DNA from: Salegentibacter echinorum
GTDB taxonomy: Bacteria > Bacteroidota > Bacteroidia > Flavobacteriales > Flavobacteriaceae
Length of the DNA stretch: 64,000 nt
Direction: 5' to 3'
Assembly: GCF_900129445.1 (NCBI RefSeq)
Contig: NZ_FQVT01000011.1
Span: forward strand, 20,345-84,344
In this document: positions 34,330-43,257 of the stretch, in pieces
Position numbering within the stretch: the first letter of the stretch is position 1
Layout: each line of letters begins with the position of its first letter
Notes under the pieces: model-generated
Seen by the model: the letters and a program-made list of their open reading frames with translations, nothing else
The model's database searches: none
Told to the model about the DNA's origin: nothing
Program-made: the position numbers and the translations under genes

Positions 34330-34337
34330 TAATTTTG
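34330..34337 (+). promoter_or_regulatory. Promoter -7 element of the Pmp3-like gene
   Basis: TAATTTTG fits the Bacteroidota -7 element, 26 bases before the ATG at 34364. No -33 element is evident. Confidence 0.45.
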
Positions 34338-34363
34338 TTCATCTAACCAAAAAAACTGATTTT

Positions 34364-34516
34364 ATGTTAACTATTATTTTAAATATTTTATTACCGCCGT
34401 TAGCTGTTTTTATGAAACACGGGTTGGGAGTTACTTTCCTAATAAGTCTTTTACTAACAATTTTAGGCTGGCTTCCCGGAGTTATTCACGCGTTTATTGT
34501 GAATGGTACTCGCTAA
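34364..34516 (+). CDS. Pmp3/YqaE-like small membrane peptide
   Basis: A 50-residue protein with two membrane helices: IILNILLPPLAVFMKHGLG and FLISLLLTILGWLPGVIHAF. The pattern LPPLAVF...G...LTILGWLPGVIHA is the Pmp3/YqaE (UPF0057) signature, a family found from bacteria to plants and associated with membrane potential and salt or cold stress. It has its own promoter motif and a strong terminator follows. Confidence 0.88.
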   Translation: MLTIILNILLPPLAVFMKHGLGVTFLISLLLTILGWLPGVIHAFIVNGTR

Positions 34517-34563
34517 AACCTAATTGGGTTTAGAAAAATAAACCGGACATTTTTGGGCAATAA

Positions 34564-34614
34564 AAAAAGTCTTCAACACAGGAAAAGTAATTTTTACCGT
34601 GTTGAAGACTTTTT
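34564..34614. terminator. Bidirectional terminator between the Pmp3-like gene and galE
   Basis: AAAAAGTCTTCAACAC (34564-34579) pairs perfectly with GTGTTGAAGACTTTTT (34599-34614). A/T runs on both sides allow termination in both directions for the two convergent genes. Confidence 0.85.
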
Positions 34615-34633
34615 ATTTATAGGTTGAAATAAA

Positions 34634-35677
34634 CTATTGCGCTGCTTCTTCTTCCTCTTTCACTACTTTCTTTTGCCACTCCCAGGCACTCTTTAACGCT
34701 TCGTCTAAATGACGCTTGGTTTTCCAACCCAGCTCTTTATTGGCTTTTTCGGTATCAGCATAAGCAGCTGTGATATCTCCTTCTCTCCTATCTACAATTT
34801 TATATGGCAATTTTTGGCCAGTAGATCTTTCAAAAGAATTAATAACCTCTAACACTGAGCTTCCTTTTCCTGTTCCCAGGTTAAAGACTTCATAATTAGA
34901 TTTTTCTTTTTGCTCTCTTAGTCGCTCCATCGCTATCACGTGAGCCTGTGCAAGGTCCATTACATGTATATAATCCCTTATACAGGTTCCGTCCTCGGTT
35001 GGATAGTCATCTCCAAAAACCGACAATTCTTTTCTCTTACCTATAGCAGTTTGTGTGATAAAAGGCACTAAATTTTGTGGTGTTCCTATTGGCAATTCTC
35101 CTATTTCGGCACTTGGGTGCGCGCCTATAGGATTGAAATAACGCAAAGAAATAGCTTTGAAATTCTTATTAATTTTTGCAGTATCAGCAATAATTTCCTC
35201 ACCAATTTGCTTGGTATTTCCATAAGGAGACTCTGCTTTTTTCACAGGAGCATCTTCGGTTATTGGCAATTGGTCTGCCTGCCCGTAAACGGTACAGGAA
35301 GAACTAAAAATGAAGTTTGCCTGCTTTTTTTGCTGTAATTCCTGTAATAGGTAGGTAAGTGTAGTTAAATTATTTTCATAATATAATAGCGGATTTTCAA
35401 CACTCTCCCCTACTGCTTTAGAAGCCGCAAAGTGAATTACGCTATCAATTTCAGGATATTTTTCAAAGAATTCTTTTACCTGCGATTTATCTCTTAATTC
35501 AATATTTTCAAATGCAGGTGTTTTTTGGGTGATTTTGGTAATTCCTGCCAAAACATCTAAAGAAGAGTTGGAAAGGTTGTCTATAATTACAACTTCAAAA
35601 CCTTTTTCTTGCAGGGCAACTACAGTGTGCGAACCGATAAACCCAAGTCCGCCGGTTACCAATATTTTAGAACTCAT
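34634..35677 (-). CDS. galE: UDP-glucose 4-epimerase
   Basis: The 347-residue extended SDR enzyme has GGLGFIGSHT for NAD binding at residues 8-17, catalytic Ser in SSCTVYGQ near 126-132 and YGNTK (Tyr-X3-Lys) near 152. NPIGAHPSAEIGE and RDYIHVMDLAQAH are typical GalE stretches. It interconverts UDP-glucose and UDP-galactose for polysaccharide and envelope synthesis. It stands alone and convergent with the Pmp3-like gene. No defects are visible. Confidence 0.93.
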   Translation of the reverse strand: MSSKILVTGGLGFIGSHTVVALQEKGFEVVIIDNLSNSSLDVLAGITKITQKTPAFENIELRDKSQVKEFFEKYPEIDSVIHFAASKAVGESVENPLLYYENNLTTLTYLLQELQQKKQANFIFSSSCTVYGQADQLPITEDAPVKKAESPYGNTKQIGEEIIADTAKINKNFKAISLRYFNPIGAHPSAEIGELPIGTPQNLVPFITQTAIGKRKELSVFGDDYPTEDGTCIRDYIHVMDLAQAHVIAMERLREQKEKSNYEVFNLGTGKGSSVLEVINSFERSTGQKLPYKIVDRREGDITAAYADTEKANKELGWKTKRHLDEALKSAWEWQKKVVKEEEEAAQ

Positions 35678-36009
35678 TATCTTATTTTTTTGTAAGCTGC
35701 AAATTAATGAAAATGATTTATTTGACGATATAAATATTATACAATTTACCCTACACCCCCTTTAATTAAAGCTAACTTAAAAAATCAATAACCTGGGAGC
35801 AAGCCCAAAAGGTATCCATTGAAAAATACTTACGTAAATTTCACGGGAAAGCCCCGGAGAATTAAACTCACTGTAAGGATTAAAATCTGCCTACTTTACA
35901 CCTTTTATTTCTTCAGTATAAAAACAAAAACTAACTTTTAGTTCAATTTTGGAAAGTTTAAATGAATTCTCTGTATAAAAACTATCTTTGCAAATTAATT
36001 CTATAGATT
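35678..36009. other. Intergenic stretch with a weak repeat copy
   Basis: About 330 bases. 35790-35895 resembles the dispersed repeat only loosely (GGTATCCATTGAAAAATAC, GGGAAAGCCCCGGAGAATTAAA). TATCTTTG at 35993-36000 is a -7 element for the next gene, without a -33 partner. Confidence 0.4.
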
Positions 36010-36294
36010 ATGACCTTAGTAAAACAAAAACAGACATTTAAATACATTAGTATATTAGAAGGAATTTCCTTTTTACTTCTATTATTTATAGCAATGCCAT
36101 TAAAATATATCTGGGATCTACCGCAAATGGTAGAACAGGTAGGAATGGCGCATGGTGTACTTTTTATCGCATATGTAATGGGGGCAATTTGGTTATTTAA
36201 GCCCTTAAACTGGAATATAAAACAATTGGCATTAATCCTGGCGTGTTCCCTGGTACCTTTTGGTCCTTTTTATGTTGAAAAAAAATATCTATAG
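36010..36294 (+). CDS. DUF3817 family membrane protein
   Basis: A 94-residue protein with three membrane helices. FKYISILEGISFLLLLFIAMPLK, VGMAHGVLFIAYVMG and ACSLVPFGPFYVEKKYL match the DUF3817 family (ISxxEGxSFLLLL... HGxLFxxY... PFGPF), whose function is unknown. The stop is three bases before the ATG of the mechanosensitive channel, so both are translated from one mRNA. Confidence 0.85.
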   Translation: MTLVKQKQTFKYISILEGISFLLLLFIAMPLKYIWDLPQMVEQVGMAHGVLFIAYVMGAIWLFKPLNWNIKQLALILACSLVPFGPFYVEKKYL

Positions 36295-36297
36295 GGC

Positions 36298-37608
36298 ATG
36301 GATTTTAGTGCAGGATTTGAAAATCTGATAAAACTTTTTGAGGATTTCCTGGTAGATCAAGGTGTGAACCCCAGCCTGGCGATCTATCTAAATCTCGCAG
36401 TAAATCTCATTATTTTAACATTGATTCTAGCTGGAATCAAGTACCTCACTAAAACTTTTGTGATTGAAATTTTTAAAAATTTCAGTAATAAAACAAAAAC
36501 AACTTTTGATGATTTTCTTATAAGTTCCAGGTTTCCAAAGTATTTAGGACAAATTCTCCCACTATTTATTCTTTATTACACCATCCCAATTATATTTATA
36601 GGTTTTCCCTTAATCATAAAGGTCTTTTATTTTCTCATTGAGATATACATTATTATACTGATAGTTTGGATACTAAGAAGTATTCTAAACACTACAAGAA
36701 GATACCTTAGAACCCTGGAGGCTTTTCACGATAAACCGGTAAAAAGCTATACTCAGGTCATCCTTATTATTATTTGGATGTTTGCTTTTCTATTTATTTT
36801 AGCAAAGGTTACTAATAGAGATGTAGTAGATTTTATAATTTCCCTGGGGGCTGCTTCAGCGGTTTTATTGCTTATTTTTAAGGATACCATTTTAGGTTTT
36901 GTTGCCTCTATTCAGGTAAGTGTGAACGATATTGTTAGAATTGGCGACTGGATTACTTTTGCGAAATATGGGGCCGATGGTACTGTGACCGAAATAAGCC
37001 TTGCCACTGTACGCGTTCAAAATTTCGATAATACCTTCACTTCTATTCCAACCTATAGTCTTATTTCTGAATCATTTCAAAATTGGCGCGGAATGCAGGA
37101 GTCTCCCGGTCGCAGAATTAAAAGATCGGTTTTTATAAAACAAAATTCAGTAAAATTTATTACTCCTGAAGAGTACGAAAAATACGAAAACATTGCTTTG
37201 ATAGCTACCTATTTTGAGGATCGCCAAAAAGATATAGACAGCTATAATAAAAGCAACCAAATAGATAAAAACTCCCTTATAAACGGAAGAAATCAAACCA
37301 ACCTGGGACTTTTTAGAAAATACATAGACACTTATTTAAAAAACCATTCGGCTGTACATAAAGAGATGTACAGTATCGTGAGGCATTTACAACCTACCGA
37401 ACACGGCATTCCTATTGAAATTTTATGCTTTAGTAGGGATAAACGTTGGGCTAATTTCGAATATATTACTGCCGATATTTTTGATCATATCATTGCCGCT
37501 ATTCCTTATTTTGACCTGCAACTGTTTGAATCCCCATCGGGTGACGATCTTAGGGAGTACCTTAACAAAACTGAAGAAGCCAACCCAGGAAAAGATATAG
37601 AAAACTAA
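36298..37608 (+). CDS. MscS-family mechanosensitive ion channel
   Basis: The 436-residue protein has about five membrane helices. The pore-lining helix and beta domain are recognisable in VVDFIISLGAASAVLLLIFKD followed by VASIQVSVNDIVRIGDWI near residues 177-220, then the FDNTFTSIPTYSLISESFQNW segment. A C-terminal cytoplasmic domain of about 160 residues follows. MscS-type channels open under membrane tension and release solutes on hypo-osmotic shock. This is one of the longer variants common in Bacteroidota. It forms an operon with DUF3817. A dispersed repeat lies just after the stop. Confidence 0.88.
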   Translation: MDFSAGFENLIKLFEDFLVDQGVNPSLAIYLNLAVNLIILTLILAGIKYLTKTFVIEIFKNFSNKTKTTFDDFLISSRFPKYLGQILPLFILYYTIPIIFIGFPLIIKVFYFLIEIYIIILIVWILRSILNTTRRYLRTLEAFHDKPVKSYTQVILIIIWMFAFLFILAKVTNRDVVDFIISLGAASAVLLLIFKDTILGFVASIQVSVNDIVRIGDWITFAKYGADGTVTEISLATVRVQNFDNTFTSIPTYSLISESFQNWRGMQESPGRRIKRSVFIKQNSVKFITPEEYEKYENIALIATYFEDRQKDIDSYNKSNQIDKNSLINGRNQTNLGLFRKYIDTYLKNHSAVHKEMYSIVRHLQPTEHGIPIEILCFSRDKRWANFEYITADIFDHIIAAIPYFDLQLFESPSGDDLREYLNKTEEANPGKDIEN

Positions 37609-38101
37609 TTATCTTAATTTCTAGCAGCTTTTATTCAAAAGAATAAGCTTATGTTTCTTCGGAAATCAATAAGCTTGAATCAGGAATACGAGATTTGCTC
37701 CCAAAAAATTCTTTTATTTTAAGTCAAGTCCCGAGGTCCAGGTTATCCTCCTGCGATAAAATCAGTTAGGCATCAATCTGCAATGTAGGTTAGGATACTG
37801 ATATTAAAAATTTTAGAGCATCCTAAACACTCCTTTAACTTTATTGATGTTTTCGAATAATGTAAAATACCTTCCATAAAATCTTAAAGAGTTTTCGAAG
37901 TTATAATTTACTATAAGAGGTTTACCGCGCTCTATTCCTCCTGAATTTTGTTTTAAGTAATCTTTTACCAATTCTCTTAAATAAAACCCAAAGTACCTGT
38001 AAGGGAATAATATCCTCAATAATCTTTCTAAATTTAACTAATGTTGAATTAGTTTAAAAGAATGGTTTATTCTTTAAATCCAAAAATTTTGAGAAAACAG
38101 C
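37609..38101. other. Intergenic stretch with a dispersed repeat
   Basis: About 490 bases. 37621-37770 holds a repeat copy, listed separately. The rest contains a 68-codon minus-strand open frame (37813-38019) that I do not support as a gene. Confidence 0.45.
37645..37770 (+). repeat. Diverged copy of the dispersed ~140-bp repeat
   Basis: ACGAGATTTGCTCCCAAAAA, TCTTTTATTTTAAGTCAAG, TCCCGAGG and CCTGCGATAAAATC follow the order of 28997-29137. The lead-in at 37621 (CAGCTTTTATTCAAAAGAAT) also resembles the lead-in of the copy at 12085, so the repeat unit may begin earlier in these two cases. Confidence 0.55.
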
Positions 38102-39949
38102 ATGCTAAAGCTATCTAAATTAAGTCCAAATTCGATTAATCAAATTTTACAAAGCCTGGAAGACGATGGGAAAATTAGTGCTTCCCTACCCGGTGGCGGG
38201 TTACTTCATATAGAAGAAGACCTTCCATATCTTCTGGTTTATAGAAAGAGAAAAAATGATGAAGGAACTTCCAGGATTGTTTTAAGCGAAGCTTCCTATC
38301 TTTTAATTGGTGACAAAGACTTTGAAGACTATCAAAAATTGGTTTTTTACCTGGCAGAAAAGCTGGCGAGTAGGTTCAAGTCATATATGCTTTTTGAAAT
38401 TTACACGGGAGAAGACAGGCAGCGCTTTACCATAAAAGCACCGGCCGAAAAACTTCCCACAACGCTTGAAGTGCTTCAAAAAGACTTAAACAATATAAAC
38501 AATGTGTTTTCTGGAATTTATCTCAATTCAGAAATAAAAGACACCCCTCACCGCCAGAAGGAAGGTGACAAAGATTTACTTACCATTGTTGAAGCAAAGC
38601 AATCTGGGGCGGTATTAGTAGGGCTGGAAATTCCGCCAATTTTTAGAGATACAGATGAAAAAGTTTATCCCGTTTTTCTTCGAAAATTTAAGGATTATCT
38701 CGTTACCAGTATCCACAAGTCTATTTACGATTATATTAGGGTACAAACCACCTGCGGGGTTGCCAGTTACCAGGCGCTAGGAAGAAAATATTTAAAAGAA
38801 AAAGTATTTGAAATAGATAAAGCCCTCTCTAAAATAGAAAACTCATACCAGTTTTTATGGTTAGTATCCCCTTCTAATATCCAGGAGATAAAGAACACAT
38901 TTTTTGAAAGTGATTATGAAAAGGTATTAGACTATCATTATCGTTTGCTTCCCATAGACCCCGATCTTTTAAAAAGAGAATTATACAACTTAAAAATCGA
39001 GGAAATAGACGATCCTGCTATGTCTCATATTTTTAGGGAGAAAAGAGAAGAGTTAGACCAACAAATTACCATGTTGAACGAACGGGGTACTTCAAATTTC
39101 TTTTACAACAGTATTAGATTGTATAAAGGACTTAGTCCAGAATTGAGCCAGGAAGCCGGTAAAATATTGCGGGAAATTCCAGAAACCGAAGAAAATAAAG
39201 ATACAGAATACCTGGATGCCAAAGCCTTTAGCAGTTTAGCGCGCAAGGAGTTTGACTATTTTGCCGAACAAAACCCCGATTTTAAAAGTAAAGTTCATAT
39301 TCGGGAAGATGTGAATATCATTATGGTAAGTAACGGGGAACTATATGTACCCGCAGATTACCGCACCACTAAAACCGAGGCTAATGCATTGATTCAACAC
39401 GAGGTTGGCACACATGTACTCACCCATTTTAACGGTTCCCGTCAACCTCTGCAACTTTTAAGCAGCGGTCTGGCAGATTATGATCCCCTACAGGAAGGTC
39501 TGGCTGTAATGTCTGAATATATGGTAGATGGCCTTACAGGAAACCGACTTAGAACTCTGGCTGGTCGCGTTATTGCCGGTTCTGCCTTAATGGAAGGGGC
39601 CGAATTTCCGCAGTTATTTAGATTATTAAAAATGGAGTATGGCTTTTCAGCAGAAAGAGCCTTTAATATTACTTCCAGAATTATGCAGGGTGGCGGCTTT
39701 TTAAAAGATATTATTTACTTAAAAGGCTTGGTGCATCTTAGGACCCACTTGCAAAACGGCGGGGAATACGAACCTCTAATGGCTGGAAAATTCGGATTAA
39801 AACATATCGATATCATAAGGGAGTTAACCGAAAGAAAAGTTTTAGAGCCAGCAGCTTTGCGCCCAAGTTTCTTATTAACCAAAAATATTACTAATAAGTT
39901 AAATTTAATCAGGGAGGGATTACCCCTTTCACAAATGATCACACAATGA
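38102..39949 (+). CDS. DUF1704 (QEGLA-motif) metallopeptidase
   Basis: The 615-residue protein has a zinc-protease motif HEVGTHVLTHFNGSRQ near residue 430 and the name-giving DPLQEGLAVMSEYM near 462-475, whose Glu would be the third metal ligand. This is the family annotated as flavohemoglobin-expression-modulating QEGLA protein (DUF1704), which includes the vertebrate tubulin tyrosine carboxypeptidase MATCAP. A carboxypeptidase-like activity is therefore likely. The N-terminal ~170 residues are a separate alpha/beta region. The stop overlaps the ATG of the ATP-grasp gene (ATGA), so both are co-translated. The substrate is unknown. Confidence 0.88.
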   Translation: MLKLSKLSPNSINQILQSLEDDGKISASLPGGGLLHIEEDLPYLLVYRKRKNDEGTSRIVLSEASYLLIGDKDFEDYQKLVFYLAEKLASRFKSYMLFEIYTGEDRQRFTIKAPAEKLPTTLEVLQKDLNNINNVFSGIYLNSEIKDTPHRQKEGDKDLLTIVEAKQSGAVLVGLEIPPIFRDTDEKVYPVFLRKFKDYLVTSIHKSIYDYIRVQTTCGVASYQALGRKYLKEKVFEIDKALSKIENSYQFLWLVSPSNIQEIKNTFFESDYEKVLDYHYRLLPIDPDLLKRELYNLKIEEIDDPAMSHIFREKREELDQQITMLNERGTSNFFYNSIRLYKGLSPELSQEAGKILREIPETEENKDTEYLDAKAFSSLARKEFDYFAEQNPDFKSKVHIREDVNIIMVSNGELYVPADYRTTKTEANALIQHEVGTHVLTHFNGSRQPLQLLSSGLADYDPLQEGLAVMSEYMVDGLTGNRLRTLAGRVIAGSALMEGAEFPQLFRLLKMEYGFSAERAFNITSRIMQGGGFLKDIIYLKGLVHLRTHLQNGGEYEPLMAGKFGLKHIDIIRELTERKVLEPAALRPSFLLTKNITNKLNLIREGLPLSQMITQ

Positions 39950-40995
39950 AGATATGCTTTGTAATAAATGATATAGAAACCGAAAGTTGTGGAACTTCGG
40001 TTATGCTCATGACAACTGCTCATAACCGTGGGCACGAAGTTTATGTGATGGGCGTTGGTGATTTTAATTTTCACCATGATGCTCCAATTAGCATTTATAG
40101 CACCCAGGTGCCAAAAAATACCAAAACAAAATCGCCAAAGAAATATTTGGAAGCGCTGCAAAGTTCTAAAGCCAGGAAACGCAAGATTACTGCAAAAACT
40201 TTAGACGTGCTTTTTATAAGAAACAACCCTACGGAAGAAGAATCTGGCCGGGCCTGGGCAGAACAAGCTGGGGTTGCTTTTGGTAGAATGATGCAGCAAC
40301 AGGGTGCTTTAGTGCTCAATGACGCTTATGCCCTATCGCACGCATTTATCGATAAATTATATTTTGAAGAATTGCCGCAGGAAATTAAACCAAATTCTTT
40401 GATCACCCGAAATAAAGAGGATATTATAAAATTTTGGGAAGAAAATAATAAAAAAGTAGTGTTAAAACCACTGGAAGGTTCTGGCGGACAAAATGTTTTT
40501 CTAATTGATGAAAATGAGAAAAACATGAATCAGATTATTGAAACCATTAGTCAGCAGGGATATGTAATTGCGCAAGAATTCCTGCCGGCAGTAAAAGATG
40601 GAGATGTTCGTATTATATTAATGAATGGCCGCGTAATGGTGAAAGATGGAAAACAAGCCATCATTAGGCGCGTGAGTGGCGAAGGAGAGTTTAGGAGCAA
40701 TTTTGCACTGGGCGCCACTGCAGATAGCAGTGACCTTACCCCCGCGATGCAACGTATTGTTGATCTTACTGCCCCAAAGTTAATTCGTGATGGTTTGTTT
40801 TTTGTTGGTCTCGATGTAGTAAAAGACAAGCTTATTGAAATTAATGTGCTTAGTCCCGGCGGGATGGAACATTTTAAAGATATAGGACTACCAGATTTTA
40901 CCAACACAGTAATTGAAGCTATAGAAAGGAAAGTAGAATATAAAGAACTATACGGAAACCAGTTTACCAATCGCGAACTGGCCTGTATGCAATAA
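39946..40995 (+). CDS. ATP-grasp ligase, GshB/RimK-like
   Basis: The 349-residue protein has a pre-ATP-grasp domain (KICFVINDIE; LFIRNNPTEEE), then the ATP-grasp core: KVVLKPLEGSGGQNVFLI near residue 165-182, VIAQEFLPAVKDGDVRIILMNGRV near 205, FFVGLDVVKDKLIEINVLSPGG near 287 with the Mg-binding D, E and N. It resembles glutathione synthetase but has no GshA partner. ATP-grasp ligases join a carboxylate to an amine through an acylphosphate. Tight coupling with DUF1704 and an AstE/AspA-like deacylase suggests that it makes a peptide or amide bond which its neighbours trim. Confidence 0.88.
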   Translation: MKICFVINDIETESCGTSVMLMTTAHNRGHEVYVMGVGDFNFHHDAPISIYSTQVPKNTKTKSPKKYLEALQSSKARKRKITAKTLDVLFIRNNPTEEESGRAWAEQAGVAFGRMMQQQGALVLNDAYALSHAFIDKLYFEELPQEIKPNSLITRNKEDIIKFWEENNKKVVLKPLEGSGGQNVFLIDENEKNMNQIIETISQQGYVIAQEFLPAVKDGDVRIILMNGRVMVKDGKQAIIRRVSGEGEFRSNFALGATADSSDLTPAMQRIVDLTAPKLIRDGLFFVGLDVVKDKLIEINVLSPGGMEHFKDIGLPDFTNTVIEAIERKVEYKELYGNQFTNRELACMQ

Positions 40996-41005
40996 AATTA
41001 TTGAC

Positions 41006-41926
41006 ATGAATAATAAACCAGATCATCATATACCAAGAATAATTGGAAAATACAGCAGTAATCAAAAAGGTCCGCTGCTTTTTGTCACCGCTGGAATACA
41101 CGGGAATGAACCCAGTGGAATAAAAGCCCTGGAAGAAGTTTTTAAACAGCTGGAAAAAATAAAGCCGCAGATTAAAGGCTGTATAGTTGGCGTATCTGGC
41201 AATCAAAAAGCGCTTAATCGAAATAAACGTTTTATAGACGAAGATCTTAACAGGGTATGGACAGAGGAAAATGTGGAGCAAAAGAAGAGTGAGACCCATG
41301 AACAGAAAGAGATGTGGGAAATTATAGATGTTTTAAATCAATTTCCAAAGGAAGATTTTACAAAACGCTATTTTTTAGATTGTCACACCACTTCTTCTTC
41401 CAGTTTGCCTTATGTTTCTGTGCAGGTAGTGAACGATAATGATTCCTGGGCTCATAATTTTCCAACCTATATTGTGCGCGGATTTAGTGACATTATCACA
41501 GGTGATATAGACCATTATTTAAGCCGAACCGGAATGACAGGCTTTGTTTTTGAAGCCGGCCAACACGAGGATAAAGCTTCTACCGAAAATCACGAAGGAG
41601 TGATATGGTTGGCGTTAAAAGAAGCTTGCGGACTAGATCTCGAAAAGATTGAAACTTACCCTGAATGCGTTAATAATTTTGCTGAAAAGAATGCGCCGAA
41701 ACAAAAGACTTTCGAGTTGAAATATAGACATGGCTTAAAAGATTCAGACACTTTTGAAATGAAACCGGGTTATAAAAACTTTCAGGAAATTAAGAAGGGG
41801 GAATTATTGGCCAAACAAAATGGAGAGCCGGTGAAAAGCGAGTGGAACGCTCGTATTTTTATGCCCTTATATCAAGCCCAGGGCAACGACGGATTTTTTA
41901 TCATTGAAGAAGTAGAAGGAAAATAA
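41006..41926 (+). CDS. AstE/AspA-like zinc deacylase
   Basis: The 306-residue protein begins its domain with LLFVTAGIHGNEPSGIKAL; the HGNE supplies His and Glu zinc ligands near residues 32-35. LNRVWTEE near 80 binds substrate in relatives, YFLDCHTTSSSS carries the third zinc His near 132, and FEAGQHED the catalytic Glu near 185. The family (M14-related succinylglutamate desuccinylase/aspartoacylase) splits amide bonds of N-acyl amino acids. It begins 10 bases after the ATP-grasp stop and is the last gene of the operon. The real substrate is unknown. Confidence 0.85.
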   Translation: MNNKPDHHIPRIIGKYSSNQKGPLLFVTAGIHGNEPSGIKALEEVFKQLEKIKPQIKGCIVGVSGNQKALNRNKRFIDEDLNRVWTEENVEQKKSETHEQKEMWEIIDVLNQFPKEDFTKRYFLDCHTTSSSSLPYVSVQVVNDNDSWAHNFPTYIVRGFSDIITGDIDHYLSRTGMTGFVFEAGQHEDKASTENHEGVIWLALKEACGLDLEKIETYPECVNNFAEKNAPKQKTFELKYRHGLKDSDTFEMKPGYKNFQEIKKGELLAKQNGEPVKSEWNARIFMPLYQAQGNDGFFIIEEVEGK

Positions 41927-42088
41927 AAATAGTAAAAGCAGTTGTCAGTTTTGAGTTGTCAGTTGTACAAAAATCTGAGAACTCAAAACTGCTCTATTCA
42001 TGTAAAATCCCGAAAAACAAAAGATGGCAAGTTTCGCAACGATTTCTTAACCAACTGAAGACCGAGAACCCACAACCCACAACTGATT

Positions 42089-43207
42089 CTACGGTACAAT
42101 TTCAATACAAACAGGTGTCATAACTTCTACAGGAAGTAAATGAGGTTCCAATTCCCCCGTTTGTTCATCAATTTTAAATATTGTCACACTATTGCTGTCC
42201 TGATTAGCTGCGTATAGGTATTTTCCATTTGGTGAAATTGCAAAATTTCTTGGAGTTTCTCCTCTGGTAGCGTAATATCCAATTTCATCCAATATACCTG
42301 TTTTCTTATTTAGCTTAAAGGCGGCAATGCTGTTATGCCCGCGATTTGAAGCATATATAAAATCCCCGGTAGGATGCAAATGAATATCTGCCGCATAGCT
42401 TTCTTTGTTAAAATCTATTGGTAAACTGGAAACAGTTTCGATGATACTCAAATCTCCATCTTTTTCGACTTTAAAAGAGGTAATTGTAGAATTTAATTCA
42501 TTAATGGAAAAAGCAAAAGCATGATCTTTTGAGAAAACAAAATGTCTTGGTCCTGCGCCTTTTTTCAATTCCACAAAAGCATTTTCTTTCGGAGTCAATC
42601 TCCCTGTTTCTGAATCAAAGTTATAAATCCATATCTTATCATTTCCAAGATCTGCGATATAGGCGGTTTTATTATCTTCAGCAATAGTAACAGAATGCGC
42701 GTGTGCCTTTTCCGGATTATCGAGTTCTATTTTTTGCTGTTTCTTAAGCACTCCGTTTTCACCTCTTTTATACATCATTACTACTCCCCCAACATAATTA
42801 GAAACAAAAACATAATTTCCGCTTTGGTCTGTTTCGATGTGGCAGGGAGCAAAGCCGGCTGTACCAAGCTTCCCAATTTCTTCAAGACTGTTATCTGGAT
42901 TTCTTTTAAAGGAATAGACGAAACCGGTAGCAGCATCTGAACTTCCCAATTCACTTACGGCATAAAGATTTTTCCCGTCTTCGGTAACTTTTACAAAGCT
43001 GGGATTTGTGACTTCGGCCGCAGTCTTTAAAGGTGTTAAACTTCCATTCTTAAGATTTTGCTTTCCAACAAAAATCCCTTTTGCCTGGCCATCTACATGT
43101 CCTTCTTTTTTGGTATAGGTGCCAAAATAAACTATATTTTCAGGCTTTTTAGCTCCACAGCCTACTAAGAGTAGTATCATAAAAAATAAAAAAGTAGATC
43201 TTAACAT
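42089..43207 (-). CDS. Lactonase-family beta-propeller lipoprotein
   Basis: The 372-residue protein has a lipoprotein signal (FLFFMILLLVGCGAKK, Cys near 17) and then a seven-bladed propeller with VYFGTYTKKEGHVDGQAKGI, FAPCHIETDQSGNYVFVSNY and ISPNGKYLYAANQDSNSV. This is the 6-phosphogluconolactonase-like (Pgl/YbhE) family. Exported versions are unlikely to serve the pentose phosphate path and may act on sugar lactones. It stands alone; a TACTTTTG element lies at 43239-43246 on the minus strand. Confidence 0.87.
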   Translation of the reverse strand: MLRSTFLFFMILLLVGCGAKKPENIVYFGTYTKKEGHVDGQAKGIFVGKQNLKNGSLTPLKTAAEVTNPSFVKVTEDGKNLYAVSELGSSDAATGFVYSFKRNPDNSLEEIGKLGTAGFAPCHIETDQSGNYVFVSNYVGGVVMMYKRGENGVLKKQQKIELDNPEKAHAHSVTIAEDNKTAYIADLGNDKIWIYNFDSETGRLTPKENAFVELKKGAGPRHFVFSKDHAFAFSINELNSTITSFKVEKDGDLSIIETVSSLPIDFNKESYAADIHLHPTGDFIYASNRGHNSIAAFKLNKKTGILDEIGYYATRGETPRNFAISPNGKYLYAANQDSNSVTIFKIDEQTGELEPHLLPVEVMTPVCIEIVP

Positions 43208-43238
43208 CGTTCAGTTTTAATTATTCAAAAAAATATTT

Positions 43239-43246
43239 CAAAAGTA
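43239..43246 (-). promoter_or_regulatory. Promoter -7 element of the lactonase lipoprotein gene
   Basis: TACTTTTG on the minus strand, about 30 bases before the start codon, fits TAnnTTTG. No -33 element is seen at the expected spacing. Confidence 0.45.
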
Positions 43247-43257
43247 GCGATAGAAAT

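Noticed and set aside
37813..38019. 68-codon open frame on the minus strand after MscS
   Set aside because: No family likeness, no promoter or leader, and it lies next to repeat sequence. It could be a relic but cannot be supported.
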